The notes under the pieces were generated by a model that did no database searches, was not told where the DNA came from, and saw only the letters and a list, made by a program, of their open reading frames with translations. Positions 1 to 9,095 of a stretch of DNA of 64,000 nucleotides are shown in pieces. Source of the DNA: Giardia muris (lineage: Eukaryota > Fornicata > Diplomonadida > Hexamitidae); assembly GCA_006247105.1 (NCBI GenBank), contig CM016926.1, positions 1,984,001 to 2,048,000 of the forward strand, read 5' to 3'. How positions within the stretch are numbered: the first letter of the stretch is position 1; the number at the start of each line of letters is the position of its first letter. The translations under genes were made by a program, and so were the position numbers.

Positions 1-1985
1 TCCTCCTGATAGATCGCGTCGATCTCCTTCCTGTACGCGGCCTCGATATAGACATCGGGTCCGCAGCCCCGGGAAAGAGTCTCTATGGCATCTAACTGTA
101 CCCCATGGTCTGTCATCGATTGCATACACCCTCTGGAGTCTAACATCCTTCGGGCTGCTGCTAGGTGCTCACGCATGATCTCGAGTTGTGCCTGGAGGTC
201 GCGAAGCTCCGCATCTTTGTCCGCCAGTTCCTTCTGTAGTCGAGAGTCAAGGGACAAGCTTGGAGAATCGACGTTGACAGGGACTGACGTTGACATGTTG
301 ACCTCCTCTTCAGTAAACGAGTCCTCGTGGCGGCCCTTCTCATTCCGAAGGGCAGCGGCCAGTTCTTCTGCACGCCTTCTGGCGGCATCAACCTCAGCAT
401 TTCGAGCTGCAACTTGCGCACGCGCGTCATCTAGTTCTTCCTGTTTGACCCGCAGCTGAGCCTTCAAGTCCTCGATCTGACGTCGAAGATCGGAGATGAG
501 CTTGTTATTCGCGGCGTCGGAAGCATCCTTATCCTTCTTCCCCGTATCTTTCCCAGGCTTTTCCTTCGTCCCTGCTTGGGTCGGCTTTGGTGGAATCTTC
601 TTCTCCAGGCCAGCCCCTTCCTCCTTCTTCTTTTTCTCAGTCGATAAGCTTTTCTTCTGTGCGGTCGTAACTTGTACTTCGAGTTGCTTGTTCTTCTCCT
701 CGAGCTCTGCAAGCTCTGCCTCCAGTTGGGCTCTCCGTTGCCTAGCTTCCTCCATCTTGAGAGATAGTTCGTCCTGGGCGTCCTGAAGAGCCTTATCAAG
801 ATCTGCTATCTGTGCTCTCAGCTCATCTATCTTAGCGCGACGTGCAAAAGCATCCTGGAGCTTCCGCTCCCAGTCCGCAATTTCTGAGTCTAAAAGCTTA
901 CACTGATCCATCAGTTCTCGTAATCGGTTTTGCTTCTCAAGGAGACGCCGTTCGGCATCGCTTAGGTTACGGATGGCGTCCTCGGTCATTCTTGCCGTCT
1001 TCATATGCTTGGGAGTCTTGACTGGAGCTGGTTGGGCGCTATCTGCAGTACTTAACCGTCGTGGTTGCTCTCCTTCAAGATAGTCTGGCTTGTAAGCGAT
1101 ATTGTCCGTGTTGGGGGCAAGTCTATTCTTCCAGTTGAATTGTTCCTTGAGGGTGGTGATTTCCTGAAGGAAGCGTTGCCGTTCCACGGCGTTCATCGTT
1201 ACCATCTTCCCGAACTGCTCCTCAAGGCACTCGAGCTGCCTCATGGCACGTGCATATAGGCTCTGGACATGTGACATCTCCTCGGTGATGGTCTTCTTTC
1301 GACGCAAGTCATCTTCAAGAATTTCAGCAACCGACCTCTCTATCTCGTGATACAGCCGAGGCAGAAGGGTGGCGGATATGTCCTCCCGTGCGTGCTGGAT
1401 GAAGGGGTCGAAGATTGGGAGGGTATTTTTCGGTGCCAAATGGTCATACCGAGGGTTGCAGTCCAAGTCCTTCTCGAACATGACGAAAAGCTTCCGGCCA
1501 GCGATGTCCGACCGGAGCTTCTCGATGCTTCTGTCGGTGCACGAGGCAACAAGGTAATGAGTCGACTGAATGAGTTTCTTGACGGCTCTTCGTGTATCAG
1601 GAAGGAGCATCCCATACAAGGACCCCGTACGCTCCCCATCTGTTAGCTCGACCCTACTACTTGTGTCATCAATGAGAAGCTCTCTGATCTGTTCGGACTT
1701 CAAAGAGGTACCAGACGAATCTTTCCCAAGACTACTAAGTGGGAGAAGAGAACCAAGTCCTTGAGGAGCATAGCTATCCCGAAGAGTCGCTTGCGCCGTA
1801 TTCGCTTCGATGATGAAATCCGAAGCTTGAAGTCCTGATAGTCTAAGATCCTTACTCTCGGACTGTGTCGCAAAAGACCCACTTGGGGACCGGATACCAT
1901 CCATGGCCCCCACCGTGATCGGGACATCTCCGAGTGCCTTATCAGCCCCCTCATCCGGTGCAGATTCGGACTTCGGTCCCTGCAT
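1..1985 (-). CDS. Large coiled-coil protein, 3' end beyond window
   Basis: The minus frame is open from an ATG at 1985 to the window edge (661 codons), so the C-terminus is missing. An in-frame stop lies upstream and no ATG lies between it and 1985, which fixes the start. Residues 1-125 are Ser/Asp-rich and probably disordered. Residues about 130-225 form a conserved block containing RKLFVMFE, DCNP, DHLAPK and LPIFDPF. From about 235 onward the protein is heptad-rich coiled coil with a Lys/Pro/Ala linker near residue 450. The conserved block matches residues 81-137 of the 2,071-residue protein at 20645-26860, so the two are probably paralogues. Function is unknown; a cytoskeletal role is only a guess from the coiled coil. 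It diverges from the MATE gene with 39 bp between start codons. Confidence 0.8.
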   Translation of the reverse strand, partial: MQGPKSESAPDEGADKALGDVPITVGAMDGIRSPSGSFATQSESKDLRLSGLQASDFIIEANTAQATLRDSYAPQGLGSLLPLSSLGKDSSGTSLKSEQIRELLIDDTSSRVELTDGERTGSLYGMLLPDTRRAVKKLIQSTHYLVASCTDRSIEKLRSDIAGRKLFVMFEKDLDCNPRYDHLAPKNTLPIFDPFIQHAREDISATLLPRLYHEIERSVAEILEDDLRRKKTITEEMSHVQSLYARAMRQLECLEEQFGKMVTMNAVERQRFLQEITTLKEQFNWKNRLAPNTDNIAYKPDYLEGEQPRRLSTADSAQPAPVKTPKHMKTARMTEDAIRNLSDAERRLLEKQNRLRELMDQCKLLDSEIADWERKLQDAFARRAKIDELRAQIADLDKALQDAQDELSLKMEEARQRRAQLEAELAELEEKNKQLEVQVTTAQKKSLSTEKKKKEEGAGLEKKIPPKPTQAGTKEKPGKDTGKKDKDASDAANNKLISDLRRQIEDLKAQLRVKQEELDDARAQVAARNAEVDAARRRAEELAAALRNEKGRHEDSFTEEEVNMSTSVPVNVDSPSLSLDSRLQKELADKDAELRDLQAQLEIMREHLAAARRMLDSRGCMQSMTDHGVQLDAIETLSRGCGPDVYIEAAYRKEIDAIYQE

Positions 1986-2024
1986 TTTCTGGACGGCAAG
2001 TAAAATCTCGTTGACTTGGCTTGC

Positions 2025-3995
2025 ATGGCAGATCCCTTGGAACAGCGCAAGCTCCCCTTGGATGGGGAGCTAGGCTCGCGACTGAACCAGTCCTATTGTC
2101 CAGGATATGAAATCACACAGATAGAACTTGCGAATACGGTTTCTATTACTAAGGGTGATCCACAACCCACCATATCCCCAATGACCGAGGACCGGCCCTT
2201 CATCAAGAAGGAGTACACCTGGCGTCAAAGATTCACTCGACTCATCAGGAAATCAAGGATGCAGTTCTTTGACAATAAGAGTTCTCCATACTTGCAGATC
2301 TTAACGATCTCCTTCCCTACCGTCCTATCACAGTTTGTGACGGCTTTATACACTATTATCGAGCTAACCGTCGTTTCTCAAGGCTCAGGAACCGCACAGA
2401 CGAGCGTCAGCCTTAATTTCGCTCCATTTCAATCATTATTTTGTACCTTCCCATTACAATCGTTAGGGACGGGGACGGCCTCCCAGATCGCCGTCGCCTT
2501 CGGTGCTGGACGAGTCGATGACGTCCAACGGCTCTTCACCATCTTCTTCATAACTGGGGTCATCATTGGGATCATTATTCCGATCGGCATCATCCCAATC
2601 CTCCCTGTCTTTCTTCCTGCTGCAGGGATCGTTGAGGGACACATAGAGTCGGTGCTTCTATATGGAACAATCCTTCTTCTATTCATGCCCATCCTTACCC
2701 TTTTCGGACCCGCTATGGCACCCATCTTGCGGTGTGAGAACAAGGCCTTCATGGTTATGATCAGACAGCTCTTGGGGACCCTCTGTAACGTCGTCTTCAT
2801 CCTCATATTTGTCTTGGGCCTTAAGCTAGGATCTGTAGGAGCCGCTGTAAGTTCTGTCCTTTCCATGCTCATTAGTAGCACCTGGATCTGCTCGTACTTC
2901 TTCCCGTTACCCTCCTGTTGCGCCCGTACCCCTATATCCTGTTGTAATTGTTACGATTGGAGAGAGGAACAAGAAGTGCATATTGATGATACGTTTTCCA
3001 TTGAGCGTGAGTGGCTGGAAGCTGAGAAGAAGGCAAGGCGAGGTCATAGGACCGAGAAGAGACATACGGAAGACCTCAATAACCTAGCATTTCTAGCTTA
3101 TCAGCAAAAGATGCTTGGGACTGCAACAACTCAGGACAATAAGCGAGTTCAATACTCACCGATTCGTTTCCGACGGAAGTATCTTGGGTGTACACGTGGG
3201 AACGCGCGCCAAGCTTTGGAACTAATTCGATTAAGTGTCCCGACGTATTTGCAGCTCGTCGTCCTCAACATCGCCGCAGTTTTCTCTTTAATCCTACACA
3301 AACACTTTGCACCTCCAGGCCAAAGTCATATCCGGCAGATAGGCGTCTCATCAGCCGCCCGTCTTACAACGATTATCTCAGCCCCGATCTCCGGTCTCAC
3401 CGTGGGAATACTCCCAGTTCTAGGTTACCACTATGGAAAGAAGAACTACATCCGACTCTATGATACAGCCATCGCCGCGTTCGTCATCCTCTTCTGCGCG
3501 ACTTTGGCCCAGTTTCTCATCTTCGAGAGCTTCCCCTCGTTCATCGTATCCATCCTCAAGCTGGAGGAGGCGTATAGCGCCGGGAGCGTCCGCGCGATGC
3601 GAATCCTCAACGCTATGGCCTTTATGAACTCCTTCGTCATACTCTACAACTTGATCCTGCAGGTCCAGAACCGTAACTTGGCAACAGTTATCTTGCAGCT
3701 CTGCCGTTGTGGCTTACAAATCGCATGGCAGTTCGGAACCGCGCTTGGGCTTCATGACTCACGGATCATCGTCGCCGCTGTCCCCTTCGCTGACGGAGTT
3801 ACTGGGGTTGTTTCCATCTTTGGGCTGATCAGAGCCTTCAAGAAGCTTAAAGTATTGGCCGACGAAGAGCGTGCATATGAGAGAACTATTCGAAGGCTAC
3901 TTGAGGCTGACAGCCCACCCATCCGAGGAGACCCAGTGCATGGCCGATGTACCATGGGGAGTGTGGAAGTTATACTGTCTCCGGACGAAAAATGA
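2025..3995 (+). CDS. MATE-family multidrug/toxin efflux transporter
   Basis: Encodes 656 residues from ATG 2025. About 12 hydrophobic segments lie in two bundles: roughly residues 95-290, then 410-610. The first bundle opens with the MATE-like stretch LTISFPTVLSQFVTALY and contains LGTGTASQIAVAFGAG; the second bundle has the cognate helices near PTYLQLVVLNIAA and APISGLTVGILPVLGYHYG. Between the bundles is a charged cytosolic loop of about 100 residues with a Cys-rich start, longer than in bacterial MATE proteins. Family members export organic cations or metabolites by H+ or Na+ antiport in the plasma or vesicle membrane; the substrate here cannot be read. A second possible start is ATG 2181, which would drop 52 polar residues. 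The stop codon overlaps the next gene as ATGA at 3992. Confidence 0.85.
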   Translation: MADPLEQRKLPLDGELGSRLNQSYCPGYEITQIELANTVSITKGDPQPTISPMTEDRPFIKKEYTWRQRFTRLIRKSRMQFFDNKSSPYLQILTISFPTVLSQFVTALYTIIELTVVSQGSGTAQTSVSLNFAPFQSLFCTFPLQSLGTGTASQIAVAFGAGRVDDVQRLFTIFFITGVIIGIIIPIGIIPILPVFLPAAGIVEGHIESVLLYGTILLLFMPILTLFGPAMAPILRCENKAFMVMIRQLLGTLCNVVFILIFVLGLKLGSVGAAVSSVLSMLISSTWICSYFFPLPSCCARTPISCCNCYDWREEQEVHIDDTFSIEREWLEAEKKARRGHRTEKRHTEDLNNLAFLAYQQKMLGTATTQDNKRVQYSPIRFRRKYLGCTRGNARQALELIRLSVPTYLQLVVLNIAAVFSLILHKHFAPPGQSHIRQIGVSSAARLTTIISAPISGLTVGILPVLGYHYGKKNYIRLYDTAIAAFVILFCATLAQFLIFESFPSFIVSILKLEEAYSAGSVRAMRILNAMAFMNSFVILYNLILQVQNRNLATVILQLCRCGLQIAWQFGTALGLHDSRIIVAAVPFADGVTGVVSIFGLIRAFKKLKVLADEERAYERTIRRLLEADSPPIRGDPVHGRCTMGSVEVILSPDEK

Positions 3996-4288
3996 GTTCC
4001 GAGACGGAGAAGGAGGTGCTGGTGACCGAGACCGTTGATTGTCCAAACGAGGAACCGGTCGGCAGGTGTCCAGACCTCAAGCGGCTGAGGGCGTTCAAGG
4101 GGTGGGAGCTATGGTTGATCTGGCTTGGCTCTGTCTTATTTCTGCCATTGATGCTCTTCTTCGATTATCTGATCCTTAGTAGGCCTGATCAGTACTCTTC
4201 GAAGGTTCGCTGGTGCTTTATCCTTGGAGCCATCGTCTCGGCGGGATGGACCATCTGTCTCATCGTAATCGTTGGTACTATCATGTAA
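3992..4288 (+). CDS. Small two-helix membrane protein
   Basis: Encodes 98 residues. The ATG at 3992 overlaps the MATE stop codon (ATGA) and sits behind an A-run, so I prefer it to the in-frame ATG at 3947. An acidic N-terminus of about 45 residues is followed by two hydrophobic helices at about residues 48-68 and 76-96, with a short basic loop and almost no residues after the second helix. No family is recognised. The overlap with the transporter gene suggests joint expression or simply genome compaction. It ends 51 bp from a convergent gene. Confidence 0.6.
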   Translation: MSSETEKEVLVTETVDCPNEEPVGRCPDLKRLRAFKGWELWLIWLGSVLFLPLMLFFDYLILSRPDQYSSKVRWCFILGAIVSAGWTICLIVIVGTIM

Positions 4289-4339
4289 TTCTTGATTCAC
4301 AAGTAATGGATGAAAAGAGGGTGTAAAAGGTGAGCCCAA

Positions 4340-5455
4340 TCAGAGTCCAAAGTCTGAACGAATAGCTGCTAGTCTTTCCTGGAAACGAGGGTCACCCTGA
4401 AGGTCAGTCATGGCCCAGTTCAGGACGGTACTTAAGGCCTCTCGAAGGTCTGAACTAAGATAACGTGCGATGACGGACAGATTGGGGATGTTGAGAAGGG
4501 CATAGAGGGTATTGATCGTCTTCTTGGGCGAAAGGGTATGAGTCTTCAATGCATCAATGACACCCTTAACCTCCACCTCCGTCAATTGGTTTGACACGTA
4601 CTCTGCAAGAAGTGAGGTGTGAAAAGAGTTGAGGTACTCGGCCATTGCCTCCGGATATCCTTTCAGATGGCATAACGCCGTATAGAGATCGAAGGGACTA
4701 GTTGGAGCATGTGGAATCGTTGGAGCCATCATCTCTCGCGTTGTCTTCGATGGTATAACGGTCACGGGTGTAGGACTGATACTAGGCTCTGCCTTTGGTT
4801 TTGGTTCAACTTTGGGTTCCGGTTTCGGCTCCGGTTCTTCCACGTTATCCTCCTCAATCTCTATCACTACCTCCTTCCCTAACGTCATGCTCGACCGTTT
4901 ATCATGTAGCACATTCAGTTCCGTCTCAACCTCCTTATAGCCAGAGCCTCCCTCTGGCAAGAGAGGGAGGGCTGCTGACAGGTCTTCAATCGCCTCGGTT
5001 ACTTGCCCTCTAGACGCATAAATCCGTCCTCTACGAACAAGGATCTTCGAATATTTAGGGTTCAGTTGTAAAGCGGTGGTGAACGCCTGAAGGGCGGCGT
5101 CCTCATCCCCCAGCTTCTGGTGGCAAAGTCCAACGTTCCCATAGGCCGTAGACATCCCTGGATCGACCTTCGTGGCGACCTGATAGTATTTTAGTGCTTC
5201 AGCATAGTCCTTTTGTTGGAAGAAGCTATTCCCCGCCTCACGATACTCGTCAGCACTATGGGTGAACGCCTCCCCATCTGGCGGGATTGGTGGGGCACGG
5301 ACGGGTGGCAAGTTGACGGTCTTCGGGTCGAAGGCCTTAGCGGCCTCCGCAGCAGCTCGGTCCTTGCACTCCATCTTGTCGATGAATTCCCCAAGCTCCT
5401 TGATCGCGGCCGCGTTCGCCATCGCTTGGTGTCTGATTCGTAACTGGACATCCAT
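4340..5455 (-). CDS. TPR co-chaperone, RPAP3/SPAG1-like
   Basis: Encodes 371 residues from ATG 5455. A charged N-terminal helix is followed by three tetratricopeptide repeats at about residues 66-170, beginning ADEYREAGNSFFQQKDYAEA and showing the usual NPKYSKILVRRGRIYASRG-type third repeat. An acidic Glu/Pro/Lys linker (about 200-235) leads to a helical C-terminal domain of about 110 residues. That domain has the spacing of the RPAP3 C-terminal domain, including runs such as LLAEYVSNQL and IARYLSSDLREALSTVL. RPAP3 and SPAG1 couple Hsp90 to the R2TP complex, which assembles polymerases and axonemal dyneins. The TPR part is certain; the RPAP3-like C-terminus is an inference from pattern. A generic Hsp90-binding TPR protein is the alternative. 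Its start codon is 20 bp from that of the divergent neighbour. Confidence 0.7.
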   Translation of the reverse strand: MDVQLRIRHQAMANAAAIKELGEFIDKMECKDRAAAEAAKAFDPKTVNLPPVRAPPIPPDGEAFTHSADEYREAGNSFFQQKDYAEALKYYQVATKVDPGMSTAYGNVGLCHQKLGDEDAALQAFTTALQLNPKYSKILVRRGRIYASRGQVTEAIEDLSAALPLLPEGGSGYKEVETELNVLHDKRSSMTLGKEVVIEIEEDNVEEPEPKPEPKVEPKPKAEPSISPTPVTVIPSKTTREMMAPTIPHAPTSPFDLYTALCHLKGYPEAMAEYLNSFHTSLLAEYVSNQLTEVEVKGVIDALKTHTLSPKKTINTLYALLNIPNLSVIARYLSSDLREALSTVLNWAMTDLQGDPRFQERLAAIRSDFGL

Positions 5456-5475
5456 CTCTCCCAAAAAAATACCCG
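5456..5475. promoter_or_regulatory. 20-bp bidirectional promoter
   Basis: The whole interval between two divergent ATG codons (5455 minus, 5476 plus) is 20 bp and holds a run of seven A followed by T. A/T-rich tracts at the start codon act as initiators in Giardia, and promoters there are known to fire both ways. It must serve both the TPR gene and the 343-residue gene, unless elements lie inside the coding regions. Confidence 0.6.
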
Positions 5476-6507
5476 ATGTCACTAGCAGACATTGAGGTAG
5501 CACTGGAACATTGGGCTGAGATCGAGAGCTTGCACGCCGAGATGGCCGGGCTCGTTGAGGAACGGTTGGAAGCCTTTGATGAAGAGCAGGAGAAGGAACG
5601 GAGCCCCTACGAGGTCATTGCCGCAAGCTTTCTCTTTGAAATCCTTATCGAGGCGAGCCTCGTCTCGATGCCCTCGCTACGCCCCCCAGAAATCCCCCAG
5701 CTTGTGGTCTGTACCGGAAACCCCGGGGTTTCCGACAGTGCCATGACAAACGCAGTTCCTCGCGTCGATAGTACTGAGGCACATGCATACCCAGCGACGC
5801 AGACGTTCCGGCTGCTGCGGGCTAACCCTGGGCGGAACGTCCCGCTTCCGCAGGATGACCTCATTTCTGGTGGCGCGAATTCTGGAGCAGATACGACTTC
5901 AACATCTGGAACCTTTGATCCTGCGACCCTTCGGTTCAAACGACCACCCTCCCATGCTGGGACGCGTCGGCATGCAATAGATAAGCTTCGAACCGAGGCC
6001 AATACCAGGAACGCTGTCTCAATAGAGCAACAGAATGAGCAGCGACGCAGAGATATCATTAACCTGCTCAACAACGCGGGGAAGCGGATGTCGACACGGA
6101 AGAAGCTCGACGACCTCCCAGATAACACCTGCTATGTCACCAACGCTGCTGGGTGCATCGTCGGCTCGTTCAAGCATGCTCCACCGACACGGTTGGCACA
6201 CATCACGGGTGGGTCACTTCGGAGTCCGGAATCTCAGGTCACGGAGATGGTGAGTCCTGGAAGTAGTTCTCCAACCGCAAAGAACATGTCCATTGATGAG
6301 GTCCGTACGGAGGCAAGAAATATGATTTGGACGCAGCTGGAGGACGATTCCCAGACGATTGCGCAGACTCTTTCGACATTCAAACGTGGGACCGCTAACG
6401 TTATGTCTTTGCTCACGCCAAGTAAGGGCATTACGATTAAGACGGGAAGTACTGTCAAGAAGGGGCCTGTTGACGAACGTATCAAGAATGCGATCCGACC
6501 ACGCTGA
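5476..6507 (+). CDS. Hypothetical protein, 343 aa
   Basis: ATG 5476 follows an A-rich tract. The N-terminal 60 residues are acidic and helical (ADIEVALEHW, EERLEAFDEEQEKE). The middle and C-terminal parts are polar, Ser/Thr/Arg-rich and probably disordered, with short helical pieces such as EQQNEQRRRDIINLLNNAGK. No signal peptide, membrane helix or known domain was seen. The reading frame is clean and fills the space between a divergent and a convergent gene, so it is very likely real. It ends 41 bp from the convergent SAPS gene. Confidence 0.7.
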   Translation: MSLADIEVALEHWAEIESLHAEMAGLVEERLEAFDEEQEKERSPYEVIAASFLFEILIEASLVSMPSLRPPEIPQLVVCTGNPGVSDSAMTNAVPRVDSTEAHAYPATQTFRLLRANPGRNVPLPQDDLISGGANSGADTTSTSGTFDPATLRFKRPPSHAGTRRHAIDKLRTEANTRNAVSIEQQNEQRRRDIINLLNNAGKRMSTRKKLDDLPDNTCYVTNAAGCIVGSFKHAPPTRLAHITGGSLRSPESQVTEMVSPGSSSPTAKNMSIDEVRTEARNMIWTQLEDDSQTIAQTLSTFKRGTANVMSLLTPSKGITIKTGSTVKKGPVDERIKNAIRPR

Positions 6508-6548
6508 TCCTAAGGTTGTAGGTGCTGCATTCACTTCAGTGGAGATAT

Positions 6549-8831
6549 TCACCACATATTAGCGAATTGGGAGTAGAGGTCTGCATCTTCGACGCTTGTC
6601 GCGGAGGAGAGGTCACCTACCCCAAAGGTCGAACCATCCTGATGATCTCCGGCGATACCGGTGAAATCTCCGAAGTTTCCGAAAACCGAATCCCCATTCT
6701 CTTCGGGCATAACCGTCCACGTAAACTCGCTCGCGACGGTCTGTTGTTTGTTAGACGAGAGGTGTTTCTTCGCCTCTGCGTAATCCGAAGAGAGGCGTGC
6801 GTCCCCGAAGGTCTTGGGTATGTCATCCTCCGGCTCTAAATGTACGCGGGAGAAGTGTTTGAAGTCCTCGTTCTCGACGAGGAACTCGCAAATATTCTTG
6901 AAAATCCCGCTGTGGCCCTCCTTCATGAGTGCGACAAGGGCGGGGACCGTCTGCGGGCAGGACATCGTCGTCAGGACATTCCTCGATTGATTCGCCGAGA
7001 CGAATCGTCGCTTTTCCTCAAGTGCGGACTCGTCGGAAAGGCGAACGCTCATTCGGAGCATCGCACGAGCGAACGTCACGTAGTACGAGAGACGGCTGTC
7101 CCGCGCCTTGAAGGCGGTATACTCATCCGAGATGCCGCGCATGTCCTTGAGGAAGGACGTCTCCGAAAGAATTGACATTGGAATCGAAGGTATGTAGCCC
7201 CCGAACTCAAACAGGGGGAGCAAAATCCTACTGATGACGAAATGAAGATTGCTATGCTCGGGGAACTTCTTGAAGAGCGTCACGACGTGGGAGAGGATCT
7301 TCAGTTGAAGAAGCTTGAGCGCGAGGTTTGCAACTGTGAGCTGGAAGGGGACGCGGATCCCGTTACTCTCCACGTAGAGAGAGTCCGTGAAGGGCGTCTG
7401 AGAGCTTCCTCCGGCTCCCGCGTTCGCGAAGTTCGAGAGAGATGCATACACACTGTAGTCGAAAGTGTTTGAGACGGCGACACCTCCGGAGTTCCCCGCG
7501 ATCCACTCATGGAGCGGGTTGACGCCTGTACGGACGAAATAGAGCTGGTTGCGGACATCGGCGGTAATTGAGAGGATGCGCCCGACAACCACGAGCATGA
7601 CGAAGTATCCAACTCCTAAGGTCCCAGGGTGAGCCAGACTCGCCATGTATTGGAAGCGGCTCGGAAGCATGTTCAACAGCTGGAGGACGAGAGCATAGGT
7701 ACGTAGGTATTGGGTCTCGAGAGTATCGATCTCCTTCACCCCAAGCGGGGTTAGTCGGAACTGAGGAAGAGCCCCATTCCCGCTCTCGGCCCGGAGCTTT
7801 GCCAGGTGTGCCTGCTGGGGGGCCTTCTTCTCGTCCACAAACTTTGTCATCTCCTCTGCGCGCCGATCAAGGACGGCCTGTGTTATTCCAGCGGCCCCAA
7901 TTGCATCCTTGTTCGCGTGGTAGCAGAGCGTCGTCTTTGTGATCATACTACTGAGACCACAGACGAGGACGTCGGCGGCAAGGGGCAAGCGCATAATGGA
8001 GGGCCCATGGACTTGAGCACCAAAGGTGAACTCTGCCAGAAGGGGAATCCTATCAATAACGACCTTATAAAGGTGCGGAACCTCCTTGTAGATGATCTGG
8101 GAGAGGAGGGCCGCAGACGAACTCGAGCACTCGAAGGGAACTGCCGTCGGGTTCGCCGGAGTAACGAAATCCACGAGGGCGAAGATAATCCCGGACGCAA
8201 TAGTGAGGTCTGCAATGTCCTTAGTGAGCTCTTCGGAACGCCCTGTGTATTCCACAAGGAGTAGGCGTAACGAGTCTGCGGCAAGAGAGTTGACCGTATG
8301 AGCCGCCCAGGCCCGCATGTACTTCAGGTTTGCCCTCAGAAAGTCGACAACCGGCTTGATGCGGTCAGGAACCGCGAAAATCGACGAGATTAGCTTGTTG
8401 AAGCCGAGATAGATGAAGGGCTCACAAAGGGCCCCGGGAGGCAATGCGTCTGTGGGGCCGCCGGTGAGCCCTCGGACGTTCCGTGCCAGCGCCTCAAAGG
8501 GTAACTGAAGAAGTTCTGGATCGGAGACCAGATTTGGAAGGATGGACTTCAAGTTCTCGGAGCATTGGAGAACCTCGATAGCCCGCTCGGTCAGCTCGTT
8601 CGTCTGCTTCACGTTGAAGACGATGCGCAAGAGGCGCTTCAAGGTGGCGGGCCTACTCAAGTACTCAATCAAGGGCTCCGATTGGCCACGGAGCTCAAAG
8701 GCAAGGACCTTGACCTCGAGGAGCTTCTCTAGGTTGTCGCTTGCGATAAGCTGGTCGAGGGAGGTATCCTGCTCGTTCTGATCATACATTGACCAGTAGA
8801 GACCCTGTGCTATCCCTCCCTGGTTAAGCAT
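6549..8831 (-). CDS. SAPS-domain protein phosphatase regulatory subunit
   Basis: Encodes 760 residues. ATG 8831 has a textbook A/T-rich initiator directly upstream (GGTAATTAAA on the minus strand). The N-terminal 30-75 residues (SLDQLIASDNLEKLLEVK and IEYLSRPATLKRLLRIV) match the start of the SAPS domain of Sit4-associated proteins and PP6R subunits, and an all-helical array continues to about residue 640. The C-terminus is acidic, with FGNFGDFTG-like motifs. In other eukaryotes these proteins hold and direct the PP6/Sit4 catalytic subunit in cell-cycle and nutrient signalling; a cytosolic phosphatase scaffold is expected here. The length fits the family (750-1,000 residues). The 264 bp upstream separate it from the next convincing plus-strand gene. 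Confidence 0.82.
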   Translation of the reverse strand: MLNQGGIAQGLYWSMYDQNEQDTSLDQLIASDNLEKLLEVKVLAFELRGQSEPLIEYLSRPATLKRLLRIVFNVKQTNELTERAIEVLQCSENLKSILPNLVSDPELLQLPFEALARNVRGLTGGPTDALPPGALCEPFIYLGFNKLISSIFAVPDRIKPVVDFLRANLKYMRAWAAHTVNSLAADSLRLLLVEYTGRSEELTKDIADLTIASGIIFALVDFVTPANPTAVPFECSSSSAALLSQIIYKEVPHLYKVVIDRIPLLAEFTFGAQVHGPSIMRLPLAADVLVCGLSSMITKTTLCYHANKDAIGAAGITQAVLDRRAEEMTKFVDEKKAPQQAHLAKLRAESGNGALPQFRLTPLGVKEIDTLETQYLRTYALVLQLLNMLPSRFQYMASLAHPGTLGVGYFVMLVVVGRILSITADVRNQLYFVRTGVNPLHEWIAGNSGGVAVSNTFDYSVYASLSNFANAGAGGSSQTPFTDSLYVESNGIRVPFQLTVANLALKLLQLKILSHVVTLFKKFPEHSNLHFVISRILLPLFEFGGYIPSIPMSILSETSFLKDMRGISDEYTAFKARDSRLSYYVTFARAMLRMSVRLSDESALEEKRRFVSANQSRNVLTTMSCPQTVPALVALMKEGHSGIFKNICEFLVENEDFKHFSRVHLEPEDDIPKTFGDARLSSDYAEAKKHLSSNKQQTVASEFTWTVMPEENGDSVFGNFGDFTGIAGDHQDGSTFGVGDLSSATSVEDADLYSQFANMW

Positions 8832-8957
8832 TTTAATTACCTCTGCAGACTACAATTGCTCGAGTTCCGCTTGGTTCACTCCACTCCATCCTCCTTTCTT
8901 CCCTCTCTCCCATCCACCCATCTCAGAAGACACCATTTCCCCTTCACCTCCAGCTCA

Positions 8958-9092
8958 ATGAGTCATGCACCCGAGCCAGGAATGGCAAATTTTGGTGGAA
9001 AGGCCGTCTATCTAGATCATTCTTTGGGACGTATCCTTCATCTTAAGAGAGATCAGAGTAAGAGAATGCTGATGAACTGGGAGATTGCGTGA
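8958..9092 (+). CDS. Possible 44-aa ORF ahead of the propeller gene
   Basis: A short frame runs from ATG 8958 to TGA 9090-9092 and is followed at once by the ATG of the next gene at 9096. The peptide has a plausible amino-acid composition (ANFGGKAVYLDHSLGRI) but matches nothing I recognise. No A/T-rich initiator precedes it, so it could be a small gene, a 5' portion of the propeller gene cut off by the stop, or noise. The interval 8832-8957 is pyrimidine-rich and holds only the SAPS initiator. Confidence 0.25.
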   Translation: MSHAPEPGMANFGGKAVYLDHSLGRILHLKRDQSKRMLMNWEIA

Positions 9093-9095
9093 TAA

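Noticed and set aside
2016..2024. Longer N-termini beginning at TTG or GTG for several genes (for example at 2016, 5503, 17985, 32370, 51661)
   Set aside because: A eukaryote is expected to use ATG; in each case an ATG follows shortly, often behind an A/T-rich initiator.
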